A DNA stretch of 64,000 nucleotides from Enterobacter sp. Cy-643 (GTDB lineage: Bacteria; Pseudomonadota; Gammaproteobacteria; Enterobacterales; Enterobacteriaceae). This document shows, one piece after another, positions 38,130 to 46,744 of the stretch; the first letter of the stretch is position 1, and each line of letters begins with the position of its first letter. The stretch is from assembly GCF_011752815.1 (NCBI RefSeq), contig NZ_VWWV01000001.1, positions 1,054,001 to 1,118,000 of the forward strand, written 5' to 3'. The translations under genes and the position numbers were made by a program. Under the pieces are notes generated by a model. It searched no databases and was not told the origin of the DNA. It saw only the letters and a program-made list of their open reading frames with translations.

Positions 38130-38426
38130 TTAAAAAACCTTTTTGTATGGCTGAACTGAGACCCTGGCGTACACGCCGGCGGTCACATATGGGTCTGCAT
38201 CGGCCCAGGCCTTCGCCTCTGCCAGAGAGGCAAACTCGGCAATCACCGTTGAGCCGGTAAAACCTGCGCTGCCGGGATCGTTACTGTCAACGGCCGGCAT
38301 TGGGCCTGCGGTCAGTAGCCGACCTTCGTCACGCAGCACCTGAAGGCGAGCCAGGTGAGCAGGGCGAACGGACAGGCGCTTTTCCAGGGAATCAGCAATA
38401 TCTTCGGCATAAATAACGTACAGCAC
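38130..38426 (-). CDS. yciI: YciI family protein
   Basis: A 98-residue cytoplasmic protein with the YCII ferredoxin-like fold; the conserved His and Asp in RPAHLARLQ and [12 protein letters not shown] are the putative active-site residues of the family, but no reaction is known. The start is a GTG. The one at 38426 is preferred because AGGA stands nine bases ahead and the length equals E. coli; another GTG at 38432 is possible. It is divergent from tonB. Confidence 0.9.
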   Translation of the reverse strand: MLYVIYAEDIADSLEKRLSVRPAHLARLQVLRDEGRLLTAGPMPAVDSNDPGSAGFTGSTVIAEFASLAEAKAWADADPYVTAGVYARVSVQPYKKVF

Positions 38427-38583
38427 GGGCACACTTCCTTCTTAATGTTGGGTTGTAAACCACGGTAAGTGAACCGCGAACAGACTGCAATTGAAAGATA
38501 AACAGGATGTTAAATCCTTGAGAAAATAGCGGGAAACTCGCGCAGACAGCAGGAAAAAGTGCGCCTTTAGGCAATGCGTTGTT

Positions 38584-38602
38584 GAATATGATTGTTATTT
38601 GC
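38584..38602 (+). promoter_or_regulatory. Candidate Fur box of tonB
   Basis: GAATATGATTGTTATTTGC matches 12 of 19 bases of the Fur consensus GATAATGATAATCATTATC and agrees nearly completely with the sequence I recall before E. coli tonB. Repression in iron-rich cells is expected. Confidence 0.65.
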
Positions 38603-38650
38603 ATTTAAAATTGTCGTCTCTTGAAAGACACTGAAACCATTATGACGTCA

Positions 38651-39376
38651 ATGACCCTGGAATTACCTCGCCGCTTTCCGTGGCCGACTCTTCTCTCCGT
38701 CGGGATGCATGGTGCCGTTGTGGCCGGGTTGCTCTTCGCCTCGGTACATCAGGTTATTGAGTCCCCAGCACCCTCGCAGCCGATCAGCGTCACGATGGTT
38801 GCGCCTGCCGATCTTGAGCCTCCTCAGCCTCAGGTTGTTCAGCCTCCGCCGCAGCCGGTCGCGGAACCTGAACCTGAACCAGAGCCGATCCCCGAGCCGC
38901 CGAAAGAGGCGCCCGTTGTGATTCACAAGCCTGAGCCGAAGCCAAAACCGAAGCCAAAGCCGGTGAAAAAGGTTGAGCAGCCGAAGCGTGAAGTTAAGCC
39001 GGTTGAGCCGCGCCAGGCTTCTCCGTTTGAAAATAATGCGCCAGTGCAGCCAGCGCCAACGCCGGCGGCGAAACCGGCTCCCGCAGCGCCAGCTCCGTCG
39101 GTAAATACCGGGCCGCGCGTTATCAGCCGCGGCAAGCCGGAGTACCCAACCCGCGCTTTCGCTCTGCGCATAGACGGCAACGTTCGCGTGAAGTTTGACG
39201 TTGATGCCGATGGCCGCGTGAATAACGTGGAGATTCTTTCCGCTCAGCCTGCAAATATGTTTGAACGTGAAGTGAAGCAGGCGATGAAGAAATGGCGCTA
39301 TGAGAGCGGGAAGCCTGGGCAGGGTATTACCGTCAATATCAAATTCCGCATTAGCGGCGGCGCAAGTATGGATTAA
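38651..39376 (+). CDS. tonB: Energy transducer TonB
   Basis: Spans the periplasm and, with ExbB and ExbD, drives uptake of siderophores and vitamin B12 through outer-membrane receptors. The 241-residue protein has an N-terminal membrane anchor ([19 protein letters not shown], with the essential SxxxH pattern), a long Pro-rich region with Glu-Pro and Lys-Pro repeats at about residues 60-110, an Ala/Pro linker, and the C-terminal domain ([20 protein letters not shown] ... YESGKPGQG). ATG 38651 (MTLELPRRF) matches the E. coli start; ATG 38642 is a possible alternative. Confidence 0.96.
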   Translation: MTLELPRRFPWPTLLSVGMHGAVVAGLLFASVHQVIESPAPSQPISVTMVAPADLEPPQPQVVQPPPQPVAEPEPEPEPIPEPPKEAPVVIHKPEPKPKPKPKPVKKVEQPKREVKPVEPRQASPFENNAPVQPAPTPAAKPAPAAPAPSVNTGPRVISRGKPEYPTRAFALRIDGNVRVKFDVDADGRVNNVEILSAQPANMFEREVKQAMKKWRYESGKPGQGITVNIKFRISGGASMD

Positions 39377-39391
39377 TCAAAATCCGTTTTT

Positions 39392-39425
39392 AAAAGGCCA
39401 TGCATAAAATTGCGTGGCCTTTTTT
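39392..39425. terminator. Terminator after tonB, usable in both directions
   Basis: GGCCATGC (39396-39403) pairs with GCGTGGCC (39412-39419), one G-U pair, with an A-run before and a T-run after. Confidence 0.88.
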
Positions 39426-39478
39426 ATTTGTGCATTTTTTAAACTGACAGGGGTGTTGTTTTACAAAATTAGGCTAAC

Positions 39479-39561
39479 TAGCGCTGGCCTATAGGCTCGG
39501 AAGAGACCTTTATCACCCAAATTTCCATATTGATGGACGTGGTCCCGCACTCAACTCCGCG
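39479..39561 (-). pseudogene. yciA: Decayed fragment of yciA next to tonB
   Basis: This stretch aligns with part of the intact yciA at 41421-41509: shared runs include TAGCGCTGGCC, ATAGGCTCGGAAGAGACC and GTCCCGC. It differs at about ten scattered positions and lacks a six-base GTGATG, so it cannot encode YciA. In E. coli yciA lies beside tonB, so this is best explained as the remains of the original gene left behind when the SDR/LysR pair and a second yciA arrived. Confidence 0.85.
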
Positions 39562-39599
39562 AGGCTAGCCCTGGAACTTTACTTCCCAGCAGCATAAAG

Positions 39600-39614
39600 C
39601 CCGGTGCTGCCGGG
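39600..39614 (-). terminator. Weak terminator-like hairpin after the SDR gene
   Basis: CCCGG-TGCTG-CCGGG; on the minus strand it is followed by CTTTATG only, so termination would be weak. Confidence 0.35.
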
Positions 39615-39644
39615 GCGTTTACCGCCATCAGAATCAGGCTAACC

Positions 39645-40301
39645 TCACCCGCTAAACGTCATCTCAGCCACCCATTCGGCTTCGGGCTGCTGGTACAGCG
39701 CCCAGAACGTATCGGCCACGCCGGTGGCCTCGGCGGAGTCCGGCTCAATCAGCGCCGCTACCGTGACGGATCCCACGTGCACGCCATGCGCTCTGGCATA
39801 TGGGAAGAGTCCCAGCGTCAGGGCGCGAACGCCTGCTTTGCCAATGCTGATCGAAATGTATTCCGGGTTGGGGTGCACTCCCCAGCCGCCGCCGGTGAAC
39901 AACAGGGCGCCGCGCCCGCGGGCAAACATGGTTTTCAATGCGCCCTGGGAGGCGGCCAGCGCTCCGCCGATATTGACCGCAAGGTCGGGGTTAAAGGTGG
40001 CGAGCTGCTGGTCGATCACTGACCCCGGGTGCAGATGCGCCGCGTTGTAGTGCACCACGTCGAGCGTGCCAAATTCGGTCTCAGTCTCTTGTATTAAAGC
40101 CGCCACGGCATGGGCATCGGCTGCATCGACAACTTTGCTGTGCGCCTCGAAACCTTTACCGGCGAGGCGCGCCGCAAGTTCGCCAAGCTTAGAGGCATTC
40201 CTTGCGGCTAAAATCACCACAAAACCTTCACGGGCGAAGCGTTCCGCCGTGGCATAGCCGATCCCCGGCCCGGCCCCAATGCTAAGAAAAGTTTTCATCA
40301 T
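39645..40301 (-). CDS. SDR-family oxidoreductase lacking the canonical YxxxK
   Basis: A 218-residue short-chain dehydrogenase-like protein. The N-terminus has the nucleotide-binding motif GAGPGIGYATAERFA and AARN, and the middle DVVHYNAA replaces the usual NNAG. Where classical enzymes have YxxxK, this one reads EYISISIGKAG, so the lysine is kept but no Tyr stands four residues before it. Either the reaction differs or it is not a normal dehydrogenase. No substrate can be named. It is divergent from a LysR regulator, a common arrangement in which the regulator controls the enzyme gene. Confidence 0.82.
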   Translation of the reverse strand: MMKTFLSIGAGPGIGYATAERFAREGFVVILAARNASKLGELAARLAGKGFEAHSKVVDAADAHAVAALIQETETEFGTLDVVHYNAAHLHPGSVIDQQLATFNPDLAVNIGGALAASQGALKTMFARGRGALLFTGGGWGVHPNPEYISISIGKAGVRALTLGLFPYARAHGVHVGSVTVAALIEPDSAEATGVADTFWALYQQPEAEWVAEMTFSG

Positions 40302-40333
40302 TTACTCCTCAATAAGTTCACGAGCACTGTATC

Positions 40334-40351
40334 ATCTGCATAAATGTAGAT
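40334..40351. promoter_or_regulatory. Palindromic operator between the SDR and lysR genes
   Basis: ATCTGCAT-AA-ATGTAGAT is an 18-base near-perfect palindrome (one mismatch per arm) centred in the 75-base divergent spacer. A LysR-family protein bound here could control both directions. Confidence 0.6.
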
Positions 40352-40376
40352 AATCCATCACCGGAGCAATTGTTTA

Positions 40377-41303
40377 ATGCAAAATATGCAGGAATTCAGC
40401 GAACATCTTAAAATTGACGAGCTGGCCGCCTTTGCCGCGGTGGTGGAAAACAACGGTTTTGCCGGAGCCGCGCGCGTGCTGGACCGCAACGCTACCGTGA
40501 TATCCAGAAGAATTCAGCACCTTGAATCCCGGTTGGGCACCCGGCTGCTGGCTCGTTCCACGCGTCATGTTGTGCTGACCGAGGCCGGGGAGCTTTTTTA
40601 CCGCCGCGTGCGGGGCATCCTGGATGAGTTACGCAATGCTCAGCTGGAAGTCAGTGAATTCACGGCTGCCCCGGTTGGCAACCTTAAAATCTCTCTGCCG
40701 CTGACCTTTGGCCGACGCTGGATTATCCCCAAACTGTCGGCCTTTTTAGCCGAGTATCCCGGCATTCACCTGGACGTCAGGTTTACCGACAGGCTGGTGG
40801 ATCTGGTGGCCGAGGGCTACGATGTGGCCATCCGCGTCGGGCGTTTGACCGACAGCGCGCTGATTGCCCGCACGCTGGGGCAGTTTGAATACCAGCTAGT
40901 GGCTTCCCCGGCCTGGCTGGGACAGCGCGAGATCGCTTCCCCCTCGGACCTCAGCGAGCATCATTGCCTGGGGCTGGTGAGTCATGCCAGCTGGCCAGAC
41001 TGGATTCTGGTGAACGGCGACAGCAAAGCCACCGTGCGAATTAAAGGCCCGATGCAGACGGACAACTCAGAAGCCCTGTTGCAGGCGGCGGTGGATGGAT
41101 TGGGGATAGCCCTGGTGCCCGACTGGCTTATCACGGCCGAGATTGATCGCGGGCAGCTGGTTCGGGTGTTGCCCGACTGGAAAGGCCAGGATCGGGGTGG
41201 CGTCTACGGCATTATGCCGCCGGGGCGATTGATTCCGGCCAAAACGCGCCTGTTTATTGATTATCTTCTGCAGGAAATGGGGGAAAACCGGTCGGTCGCG
41301 TGA
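40377..41303 (+). CDS. LysR-family transcriptional regulator
   Basis: A 308-residue regulator with an N-terminal winged helix (LAAFAAVVENNGFAGAARVL, then ISRRIQHLESRLGTRLLAR, THVVLTEAGE-like wing region) and a C-terminal effector domain of periplasmic-binding fold (PLTFGRRWIIPKLSAFLAEY, YDVAIRVGRLTDS). It resembles the CrgA/YafC-type branch. The ligand is unknown. It is divergent from the SDR gene and probably regulates it. ATG 40377 has GGAG 11 bases upstream; ATG 40386 is an alternative. Confidence 0.9.
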   Translation: MQNMQEFSEHLKIDELAAFAAVVENNGFAGAARVLDRNATVISRRIQHLESRLGTRLLARSTRHVVLTEAGELFYRRVRGILDELRNAQLEVSEFTAAPVGNLKISLPLTFGRRWIIPKLSAFLAEYPGIHLDVRFTDRLVDLVAEGYDVAIRVGRLTDSALIARTLGQFEYQLVASPAWLGQREIASPSDLSEHHCLGLVSHASWPDWILVNGDSKATVRIKGPMQTDNSEALLQAAVDGLGIALVPDWLITAEIDRGQLVRVLPDWKGQDRGGVYGIMPPGRLIPAKTRLFIDYLLQEMGENRSVA

Positions 41304-41341
41304 GGGGAAAATAAACTGCCCGGCGTAACCGGGCAGGAGAG

Positions 41342-41737
41342 TTACTCGGCCTGAGGTATCGCGCGAGGCTTGCCTTCTTTATCCACGGCTACGTAGATGA
41401 AAATCGCCTCGGTGGCTTTGTAGCGCTGGCCGATAGGCTCGGAAGAGACCTTTTTCACCCAGACTTCCACATTGATGGTGATGGACGTTGTCCCGCGCTT
41501 AACGCAGCGGGCGTAGCAGCACACTACATCGCCCACCGCCACCGGCTTCAGGAAAGTCATGCCGTCTACGCGTACGGTCACGACGCGGCCATGGGCGATC
41601 TCTTTGGCCTGAATGGCACCGCCCATGTCCATCTGCGACATCAGCCAGCCGCCAAAAATATCGCCGTTGGCGTTGGTGTCCGCTGGCATCGCCAGGGTGC
41701 GCAGCACTAATTCACCTTGCGGTAATTCGTTCGGCAT
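41342..41737 (-). CDS. yciA: Acyl-CoA thioesterase YciA
   Basis: Hot-dog-fold enzyme that hydrolyses a broad range of acyl-CoA thioesters in the cytoplasm. The 131 residues have the core ANGDIFGGWLMSQMDMGGAI with the catalytic Asp region, and VRVDGMTFLKPVAVGDVV. It starts within the yciB stop (one-base overlap), in the order yciC-yciB-yciA. A damaged partial copy lies about 1.9 kb away beside tonB. Confidence 0.95.
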   Translation of the reverse strand: MPNELPQGELVLRTLAMPADTNANGDIFGGWLMSQMDMGGAIQAKEIAHGRVVTVRVDGMTFLKPVAVGDVVCCYARCVKRGTTSITINVEVWVKKVSSEPIGQRYKATEAIFIYVAVDKEGKPRAIPQAE

Positions 41738-42273
41738 TACTGCTCTTCCTTTGGCATATGACGGTAGATGTAGACGCCGCTCAGCAGGGTAAAGACCAGC
41801 GTGATGGCGGTCAGCCCGAACACTTTAAAGTTAATCCAGATGCTTTCCGGGAGCCAGAACGCCACGTAAATATTCAATAACCCGCAGGCGATGAAGAACA
41901 GCGCCCAGGCGATATTCAGGCGAAACCACACTTCGGTTGGCAAAGTGATTTCTTTACCCAGCATGCTCTGAATCAGCAACTTGTTCATGCCGAACTGCAT
42001 AAACAGCAGCGCCGCGGCGAACAGGCCGTAAATCAGCGTGACTTTCCACTTAATGAATTCGGCATTGTGGAAGTAAATGGTCAGGCCGCCAAACACGGCA
42101 ACCATCACGAAGGTGACCAGCGTGGTCTTTTCCACCTTGCGGTACTTCACCCAGCTGTAAACCAGGGCGAGGGCGGTGGCGATGATCAGCGCCCAGGTGC
42201 CGACAAAAATGTCGTACATTTTATAAAAGGCAAAGAAGACAATCAGGGGCAGGAAGTCGAGAAACTGCTTCAT
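41737..42273 (-). CDS. yciB: Inner-membrane septation-related protein YciB
   Basis: A 178-residue protein with five to six membrane helices, beginning [21 protein letters not shown]. Members of the IspZ/YciB family are needed for normal septation in Shigella and influence envelope synthesis in E. coli; the molecular activity is unsettled. The segments [26 protein letters not shown] are typical. It overlaps yciA by one base. Confidence 0.95.
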   Translation of the reverse strand: MKQFLDFLPLIVFFAFYKMYDIFVGTWALIIATALALVYSWVKYRKVEKTTLVTFVMVAVFGGLTIYFHNAEFIKWKVTLIYGLFAAALLFMQFGMNKLLIQSMLGKEITLPTEVWFRLNIAWALFFIACGLLNIYVAFWLPESIWINFKVFGLTAITLVFTLLSGVYIYRHMPKEEQ

Positions 42274-42332
42274 AATCTGTTCCGTAAAGAGGTGACTCCT
42301 GACTATAACGCGCGGTCAGGAGTCGGGGAAGG

Positions 42333-43076
42333 TTATTGACGTATCAACATGTACAGGCGGAATAAGTAGATCAGCAGCACGGCTGAAATCAGGTTGCTTA
42401 TGGTATTCGCAATCACGGCCCCGGCTTCCGGCGACAGCGCAGCAAAGCTGGATGCCAGCAGCAGTAACGCCGTTTTAGCCGCCAGCCAGGCGACGACCGC
42501 AGGGGCGACAAGGCGCATGTTCGCCCACACAAGGCGCAGGCTGCTGCGCATGGAGCGGAAAATCCCGATTTTATCCTGTACCAGCATCACCGGAGCAAGC
42601 GAGAGCAGGATAGCCAGCAGCACGCCGGGCACAACCACAAGCATGATGCCGATTTGCACCAGCAGCGTGGTCAGGAAGATCAGAATGAACATTTTTGGCA
42701 GCACGGGAGCAGAGGCACCAATCGCGCGCAGGGCGCTAACGCGCTGGCCTGCAGAAACGATTTGCATCAGCACCATCATGCTGGCTGCCAGAATAGCGTT
42801 GCCAATCAGGCCCGAAAACGTGGAGGCCGCAGACGCTTTCAGTAACACTTGCTGCTGTTCCAGCGACATATTCTGCACTAAATCAAACAGCCCGACGCTG
42901 CCCGCCAGGTTATCTCCCTCACTCAGAATCGCCATTTGTTCTTCGCTGGGCGAGAACGCACGGCCAATAATCACCGAAATTAAGGCGCAAAGTAACGCAA
43001 TCAGCAATATGGTAACAAACTGATTACGCAAAAAATTCCCCGTGTCACGGTATACGGAACCTGCCGTGATAGACAT
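42333..43076 (-). CDS. yciC: UPF0259 membrane protein YciC
   Basis: A 247-residue inner-membrane protein with about six helices, starting [20 protein letters not shown]. The family has no assigned activity. It precedes yciB by 59 bases on the same strand, as in E. coli. Confidence 0.93.
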   Translation of the reverse strand: MSITAGSVYRDTGNFLRNQFVTILLIALLCALISVIIGRAFSPSEEQMAILSEGDNLAGSVGLFDLVQNMSLEQQQVLLKASAASTFSGLIGNAILAASMMVLMQIVSAGQRVSALRAIGASAPVLPKMFILIFLTTLLVQIGIMLVVVPGVLLAILLSLAPVMLVQDKIGIFRSMRSSLRLVWANMRLVAPAVVAWLAAKTALLLLASSFAALSPEAGAVIANTISNLISAVLLIYLFRLYMLIRQ

Positions 43077-43104
43077 GCACTCTCCTTGATGTTGCTAGCG
43101 GTTA

Positions 43105-43515
43105 TCAATCTGGGGGCAATTGTACCCTGGATGAGGCTGCCGTGGCACCACAAAGACTTTCTATAAGCGGTTGAATAGCGTCAGTTCCGTACAGCGGCGT
43201 CAGGCCGTAGCGGGCTCGTGCCCGGTTGCAGGCATCGTTGGTGACGCCGTCTTCCCCGGACATCGCAAACTCGCGGCACGGCGAAGGACGATTTTCATAA
43301 ATGCCGCAGCTGACCCGCTGGCCCGGCTCGCCCTCCAGCGCCACGCAGCGGCTGTTGCGCTGGTTGGTGCCGCTCATGCAGCGCAGAAAAGGGGTAACAG
43401 GTTCGGTTAAATGCGAAGGAACCAGGCCGCCGGCGTCGTCGGCTTCAGCCCAGTAGAAAGAGACACGAAAGTAAGCACAACAGGCACCACAAGTCATACA
43501 AGGGTTATCGCTCAT
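43105..43515 (-). CDS. YkgJ-type cysteine-cluster protein
   Basis: A 136-residue protein starting [20 protein letters not shown], with later cysteines in the [17 protein letters not shown] segment and [11 protein letters not shown]. This is the CxxCxxCC...C pattern of the YkgJ/UPF0153 family, presumed to bind zinc or an Fe-S cluster; its activity is unknown. ATG 43515 has AGGTG in front. The frame continues upstream to 43596 but that part is not family-like. Confidence 0.85.
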   Translation of the reverse strand: MSDNPCMTCGACCAYFRVSFYWAEADDAGGLVPSHLTEPVTPFLRCMSGTNQRNSRCVALEGEPGQRVSCGIYENRPSPCREFAMSGEDGVTNDACNRARARYGLTPLYGTDAIQPLIESLCGATAASSRVQLPPD

Positions 43516-43684
43516 CTTGCACCTGCAACGTCTGATTTCACGTTTCAACGGTTGAGGAGAAAGCATCCAAATTAGCCAGGGCAGGTTTTTTTGCAAGAGG
43601 TGGATGGGGAAGAATTTTCAGGATGTGATTATTCACAAAGTTGATCTGGTTTCGGTTTGTTGTTTTTCGCTGCGCAACAAAAAA

Positions 43685-43743
43685 TTAATCCAGATCATTG
43701 AATGTTAAATTAGTGGATAAAGTGTGATCGATGTTAGATCACT
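43685..43743 (+). promoter_or_regulatory. Possible FNR half-match and inverted repeat upstream of ompW
   Basis: TTAATCCAGATCAT (43685-43698) matches eight of ten FNR positions, and AGTGTGATC (43721-43729) with GATCACT (43737-43743) forms an interrupted inverted repeat. E. coli ompW is known to respond to FNR and CRP; the exact roles here are a guess. Confidence 0.35.
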
Positions 43744-43802
43744 TTGTACTTCTTTCTAAGTATATTCAGCCCGCTGTTAAAAACCATAACAAGGGAAGGG
43801 CT

Positions 43803-44435
43803 ATGAAAAAACTCACACTGGCATTACTGGCGATGGGATGTCTGTCCGGTGCGGCGTCGGCGCATCAGGCGGGGGAGTTCTTTATGCGCGCGGGTACCGC
43901 GACGGTTCGACCCACTGCGGGTTCGGATGATGTGCTCAAAATGGGTGGCTTTAAAGTTGATAACAATACGCAGCTGGGGCTGACCTTCGACTATATGGTC
44001 ACCGATAACATCGGGATTGAGCTGCTGGCGGCGACGCCGTTCCGTCACAAGGTTGGGCTTGGGCCAACCGGTGATCTTGCCACCGTGCACCAGCTGCCGC
44101 CTACGCTGATGGCGCAGTGGTACTTTGGCGATGCGGGCAGCAAAGTGCGGCCTTACGTGGGCGTCGGGGTAAACTACACCACTTTCTTTGATGCAAGCTT
44201 CAACGACACCGGCAAAAGCGCGGGCCTGAGCGATCTGAAAGTGAAAGACTCCTGGGGCGCTGCGGGTCAGGTCGGGCTGGATTATCTGGTGAACGAAGAC
44301 TGGCTGCTGAACATGTCCGTCTGGTATATGGACATCGACACCACGGTGAAATTCAAAGCGGAGGGAGACCAGCAGAGCATCAAGACGCGCATCGACCCGT
44401 GGGTGTTTATGTTCTCTGCGGGCTACCGCTTCTAA
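43803..44435 (+). CDS. ompW: Outer membrane protein OmpW
   Basis: Eight-stranded outer-membrane barrel with a narrow hydrophobic channel, thought to let small hydrophobic molecules pass; it is a colicin S4 receptor in E. coli. The 210-residue precursor has the signal peptide MKKLTLALLAMGCLSGAASA, cut before HQAGEF, then GEFFMRAGTATVRP, alternating strands, and the C-terminal SAGYRF ending in Phe for barrel insertion. AAGGGAAGGG precedes the ATG. Confidence 0.96.
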   Translation: MKKLTLALLAMGCLSGAASAHQAGEFFMRAGTATVRPTAGSDDVLKMGGFKVDNNTQLGLTFDYMVTDNIGIELLAATPFRHKVGLGPTGDLATVHQLPPTLMAQWYFGDAGSKVRPYVGVGVNYTTFFDASFNDTGKSAGLSDLKVKDSWGAAGQVGLDYLVNEDWLLNMSVWYMDIDTTVKFKAEGDQQSIKTRIDPWVFMFSAGYRF

Positions 44436-44442
44436 GGCTGTT

Positions 44443-44473
44443 ACCGGGCAGTCCTTCAACGGACCCGCCCGGT
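44443..44473 (+). terminator. Terminator-like hairpin after ompW
   Basis: ACCGGGC (44443-44449) plus GTCC (44451-44454) pair with GGAC (44461-44464) plus GCCCGGT (44467-44473). The stem is strong but the T-run after it is poor. Confidence 0.6.
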
Positions 44474-44519
44474 CAGGTTTATTCCTCCCGGAAGGGATTA
44501 ATGGCTATCACTCCCGGTA

Positions 44520-45569
44520 TCAATGCCGTGCCTTTAATCCAATCGTTCCGGCAGTTTGATCGTATAAAACAGAGTTATCAAAATAGGTGATAATCCCGCC
44601 GTTGATGGTGTTCAGGCTGTGTTTGGTCAGATTGACGATGTGGTGTATGTAACGGCCGCCATCTTTCGCGACCTTAAAGCGCTGGCCAAATTGTCTGCCG
44701 TCCGCCAGCGTTAGCGTGTAGTGCACAGGCGTGCCGTCAGGCCATTTGTCCTGTGCCTGTGGATCGGCGCTGAAGTAAATAAAGCCTTCGGAGCCGCTAT
44801 CAATGATGTTTTTCCCGCAGACTTTTTCCCCGGTATCAAGCCGTTCCAGGCAGCCATCAATCTCGCTATCTTTCCAGTAGTGATGTGTATCCCCCGGTTT
44901 TGGCGGCTGAGCCGATAATGCGATTTGTCTGAACCCACTGGTTTCGGCATTCAGCGGGTTAATAATCAGCTTACCGGGCTCGCTGTCATGCGGGCGAGGG
45001 AGAATCACTATCCAGCGCTCACCCAGTGCTAACAGGGGATTAGGCGCATTGTTACGGGTCATGCCGATCCCAAGAATAGCTTTGTAGCCAGCGCTAACGG
45101 GGTCGCCGCCCATACGAAATTGATCGATCGGCGCTTTGGAGGCAATGCAATGTGGCCGGATGGCATTGCATTGGGCGGATTCAACCAGCTGAATCACGGT
45201 TGGTATGTTCACGCCCTCAAACCCGACCTGCGTCCTGACAAGCTCACCATCCAGCTGCACGCCGCTGGAATATTGCACGTGTTCAGGCTTGTTGAGTCGC
45301 TCTACATTGTCGACGTTGAGTACGCCCGGCATCACGCGGAGGCCGACCGAACCGGTATCCAGCATGGTTTCCACCGGTTTACCGCCAATGGTCAGCGTCA
45401 CGCTATAACGCAGGCCATCGTTGGCCATCAGTTTGGCATGAATGGGCACGACTATGCGGGGGAGTGCCTGGGCAAATGCCTGAGGTAAGCCGAGCGTTAA
45501 AGAGAATAATACGAAAGCAAAGCAGGTTATGGCTCTGGAAATCTGCGTGAAAAGAGTGGTGTCAGGCAC
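44520..45569 (-). CDS. Exported pepsin-like (two-Asp) protein, DUF3443-like
   Basis: A 349-residue protein with an N-terminal signal peptide (hydrophobic ITCFAFVLFSLTLGL, cleavage likely after AFA near residue 33). Two aspartic-protease-type motifs are visible: DTGS at Asp71 within ETMLDTGSVGLRV and DSGS at Asp257 within NIIDSGSEGFIYF. The spacing of 186 residues is close to the 183 between the catalytic Asp residues of pepsin, and YSVTLTIGGKP and AILGIGM resemble the flanking pepsin segments. A bilobal aspartic peptidase, periplasmic or secreted, is inferred; DUF3443 proteins share the first motif. Start is GTG 45569 since the signal peptide follows; it converges with ompW. Confidence 0.72.
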   Translation of the reverse strand: MPDTTLFTQISRAITCFAFVLFSLTLGLPQAFAQALPRIVVPIHAKLMANDGLRYSVTLTIGGKPVETMLDTGSVGLRVMPGVLNVDNVERLNKPEHVQYSSGVQLDGELVRTQVGFEGVNIPTVIQLVESAQCNAIRPHCIASKAPIDQFRMGGDPVSAGYKAILGIGMTRNNAPNPLLALGERWIVILPRPHDSEPGKLIINPLNAETSGFRQIALSAQPPKPGDTHHYWKDSEIDGCLERLDTGEKVCGKNIIDSGSEGFIYFSADPQAQDKWPDGTPVHYTLTLADGRQFGQRFKVAKDGGRYIHHIVNLTKHSLNTINGGIITYFDNSVLYDQTAGTIGLKARH

Positions 45570-45937
45570 GATGTGCGATCCTGTGTATGCATAGCAAAAT
45601 GTTTTTATTCTTATCGCTGACTGTCGCCAGCGTCAGAACGTGCTTTCCGCTCCAAATTTTTTGGTGTGAGTGCAAACCCGACAGAAGAGGGTTGACTGCT
45701 TCAGGGTCGTCTTCCTGCGATCCTCGTTTCCCAGAGGCGATAAAATACAAAGAGCAAAGTCGCAATGCATGCGGTTTTTGCTGTCAGCCGCTAAAAGAAG
45801 GCGGGGAGGATGAAAACGGTCTGGAGAAAGGCGCAGGCATAGCGGCTATCATATTGAAAAGAATGAGCAATCAATAATTATATAAAACCACTATGCCTGA
45901 TATTTCGGATACTTCTGGCGTACCCCTTACATTTTAC
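45570..45937. other. Gap between the pepsin-like gene and trpA
   Basis: About 370 bases without a convincing gene. A 96-codon frame at 45587-45877 has no family likeness or good ribosome site. In E. coli yciGFE lie between ompW and trpA; no trace of them was recognised. No clear terminator for the trp operon was seen. Confidence 0.5.
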
Positions 45938-46744
45938 TTACCCGCGCGTGGCGGCTTTCATGTTCTGTACGAACTGCTTCAGTTCACCGAGCATCACCTC
46001 AGGCTGTGCCAGATTCTTTTCGATGATTTTCACCACCGCAGAGCCTGAAATCGCGCCTGCTGCTCCGGCGGCAATGGCATCGCGCACCTGAGAAGGTTCG
46101 GAGATGCCGAAGCCCTGCAGAGGCGGCGCGGCCTGATATTCACCCAGTTTCTCAATTAAATGATGCAGCGGAAGCTGGGCGCGCGTTTCGGTGCCGGTAA
46201 CGCCTGCGCGGGAAAGCAGGTAGGTGTAACCCCGGCCATGGGTCGAAATTTCGCGCAGCAGCGCGTCGTCGGCGTTTGGCGGGCAGATGAAAATAGGCGC
46301 GACGTTGTGGCGCATTGCGGCCTGGCGGAATTCAGCGGACTCTTCCACCGGCACGTCTGCAACCAGCACGGAGTCCACGCCCACTTTGGCGCACAGCGCG
46401 TAAAACTCGTCGATGCCACGGTTAAAGACCAGGTTGGCATACATCAGCAGGCCGATCGGGATTTCCGGGTATTTCTGGCGGATCGTCGCCAGCATTTCAA
46501 AGCACTGGGTCGGCGTTACGTCAGAGGCAAAAGCCCGCAGCGCCGCGCCCTGGATGGTTGGGCCATCCGCCAGCGGGTCGGAGAACGGAATGCCCAGTTC
46601 GAGCGCATCCGCGCCGCCTTCAACCAGCGCATCAATAATTTTCAGCGAAAGCTCAGGGTTCGGGTCACCCAGCGTCACGAAGGGAACGAATGCGCCTTCC
46701 TTGCGGGCCTGCAGCTGTTCAAACAGATGATGATAACGTTCCAT
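45938..46744 (-). CDS. trpA: Tryptophan synthase alpha chain
   Basis: Cleaves indole-3-glycerol phosphate to indole and glyceraldehyde 3-phosphate; indole is tunnelled to TrpB. The 268-residue TIM barrel has the catalytic Glu in [18 protein letters not shown] and Asp region in [14 protein letters not shown], and the phosphate-binding [10 protein letters not shown]. It is the last trp gene and overlaps trpB by one base. Confidence 0.98.
   Translation of the reverse strand: MERYHHLFEQLQARKEGAFVPFVTLGDPNPELSLKIIDALVEGGADALELGIPFSDPLADGPTIQGAALRAFASDVTPTQCFEMLATIRQKYPEIPIGLLMYANLVFNRGIDEFYALCAKVGVDSVLVADVPVEESAEFRQAAMRHNVAPIFICPPNADDALLREISTHGRGYTYLLSRAGVTGTETRAQLPLHHLIEKLGEYQAAPPLQGFGISEPSQVRDAIAAGAAGAISGSAVVKIIEKNLAQPEVMLGELKQFVQNMKAATRG

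Noticed and set aside
43721-43743. CRP site upstream of ompW
   Set aside because: The arms TGTGA and TCAC are 11 bases apart rather than six, so CRP should not bind both.
45587-45877. 96-codon open frame between the pepsin-like gene and trpA
   Set aside because: It has no recognisable domain, poor ribosome site and mixed composition; chance is more likely.
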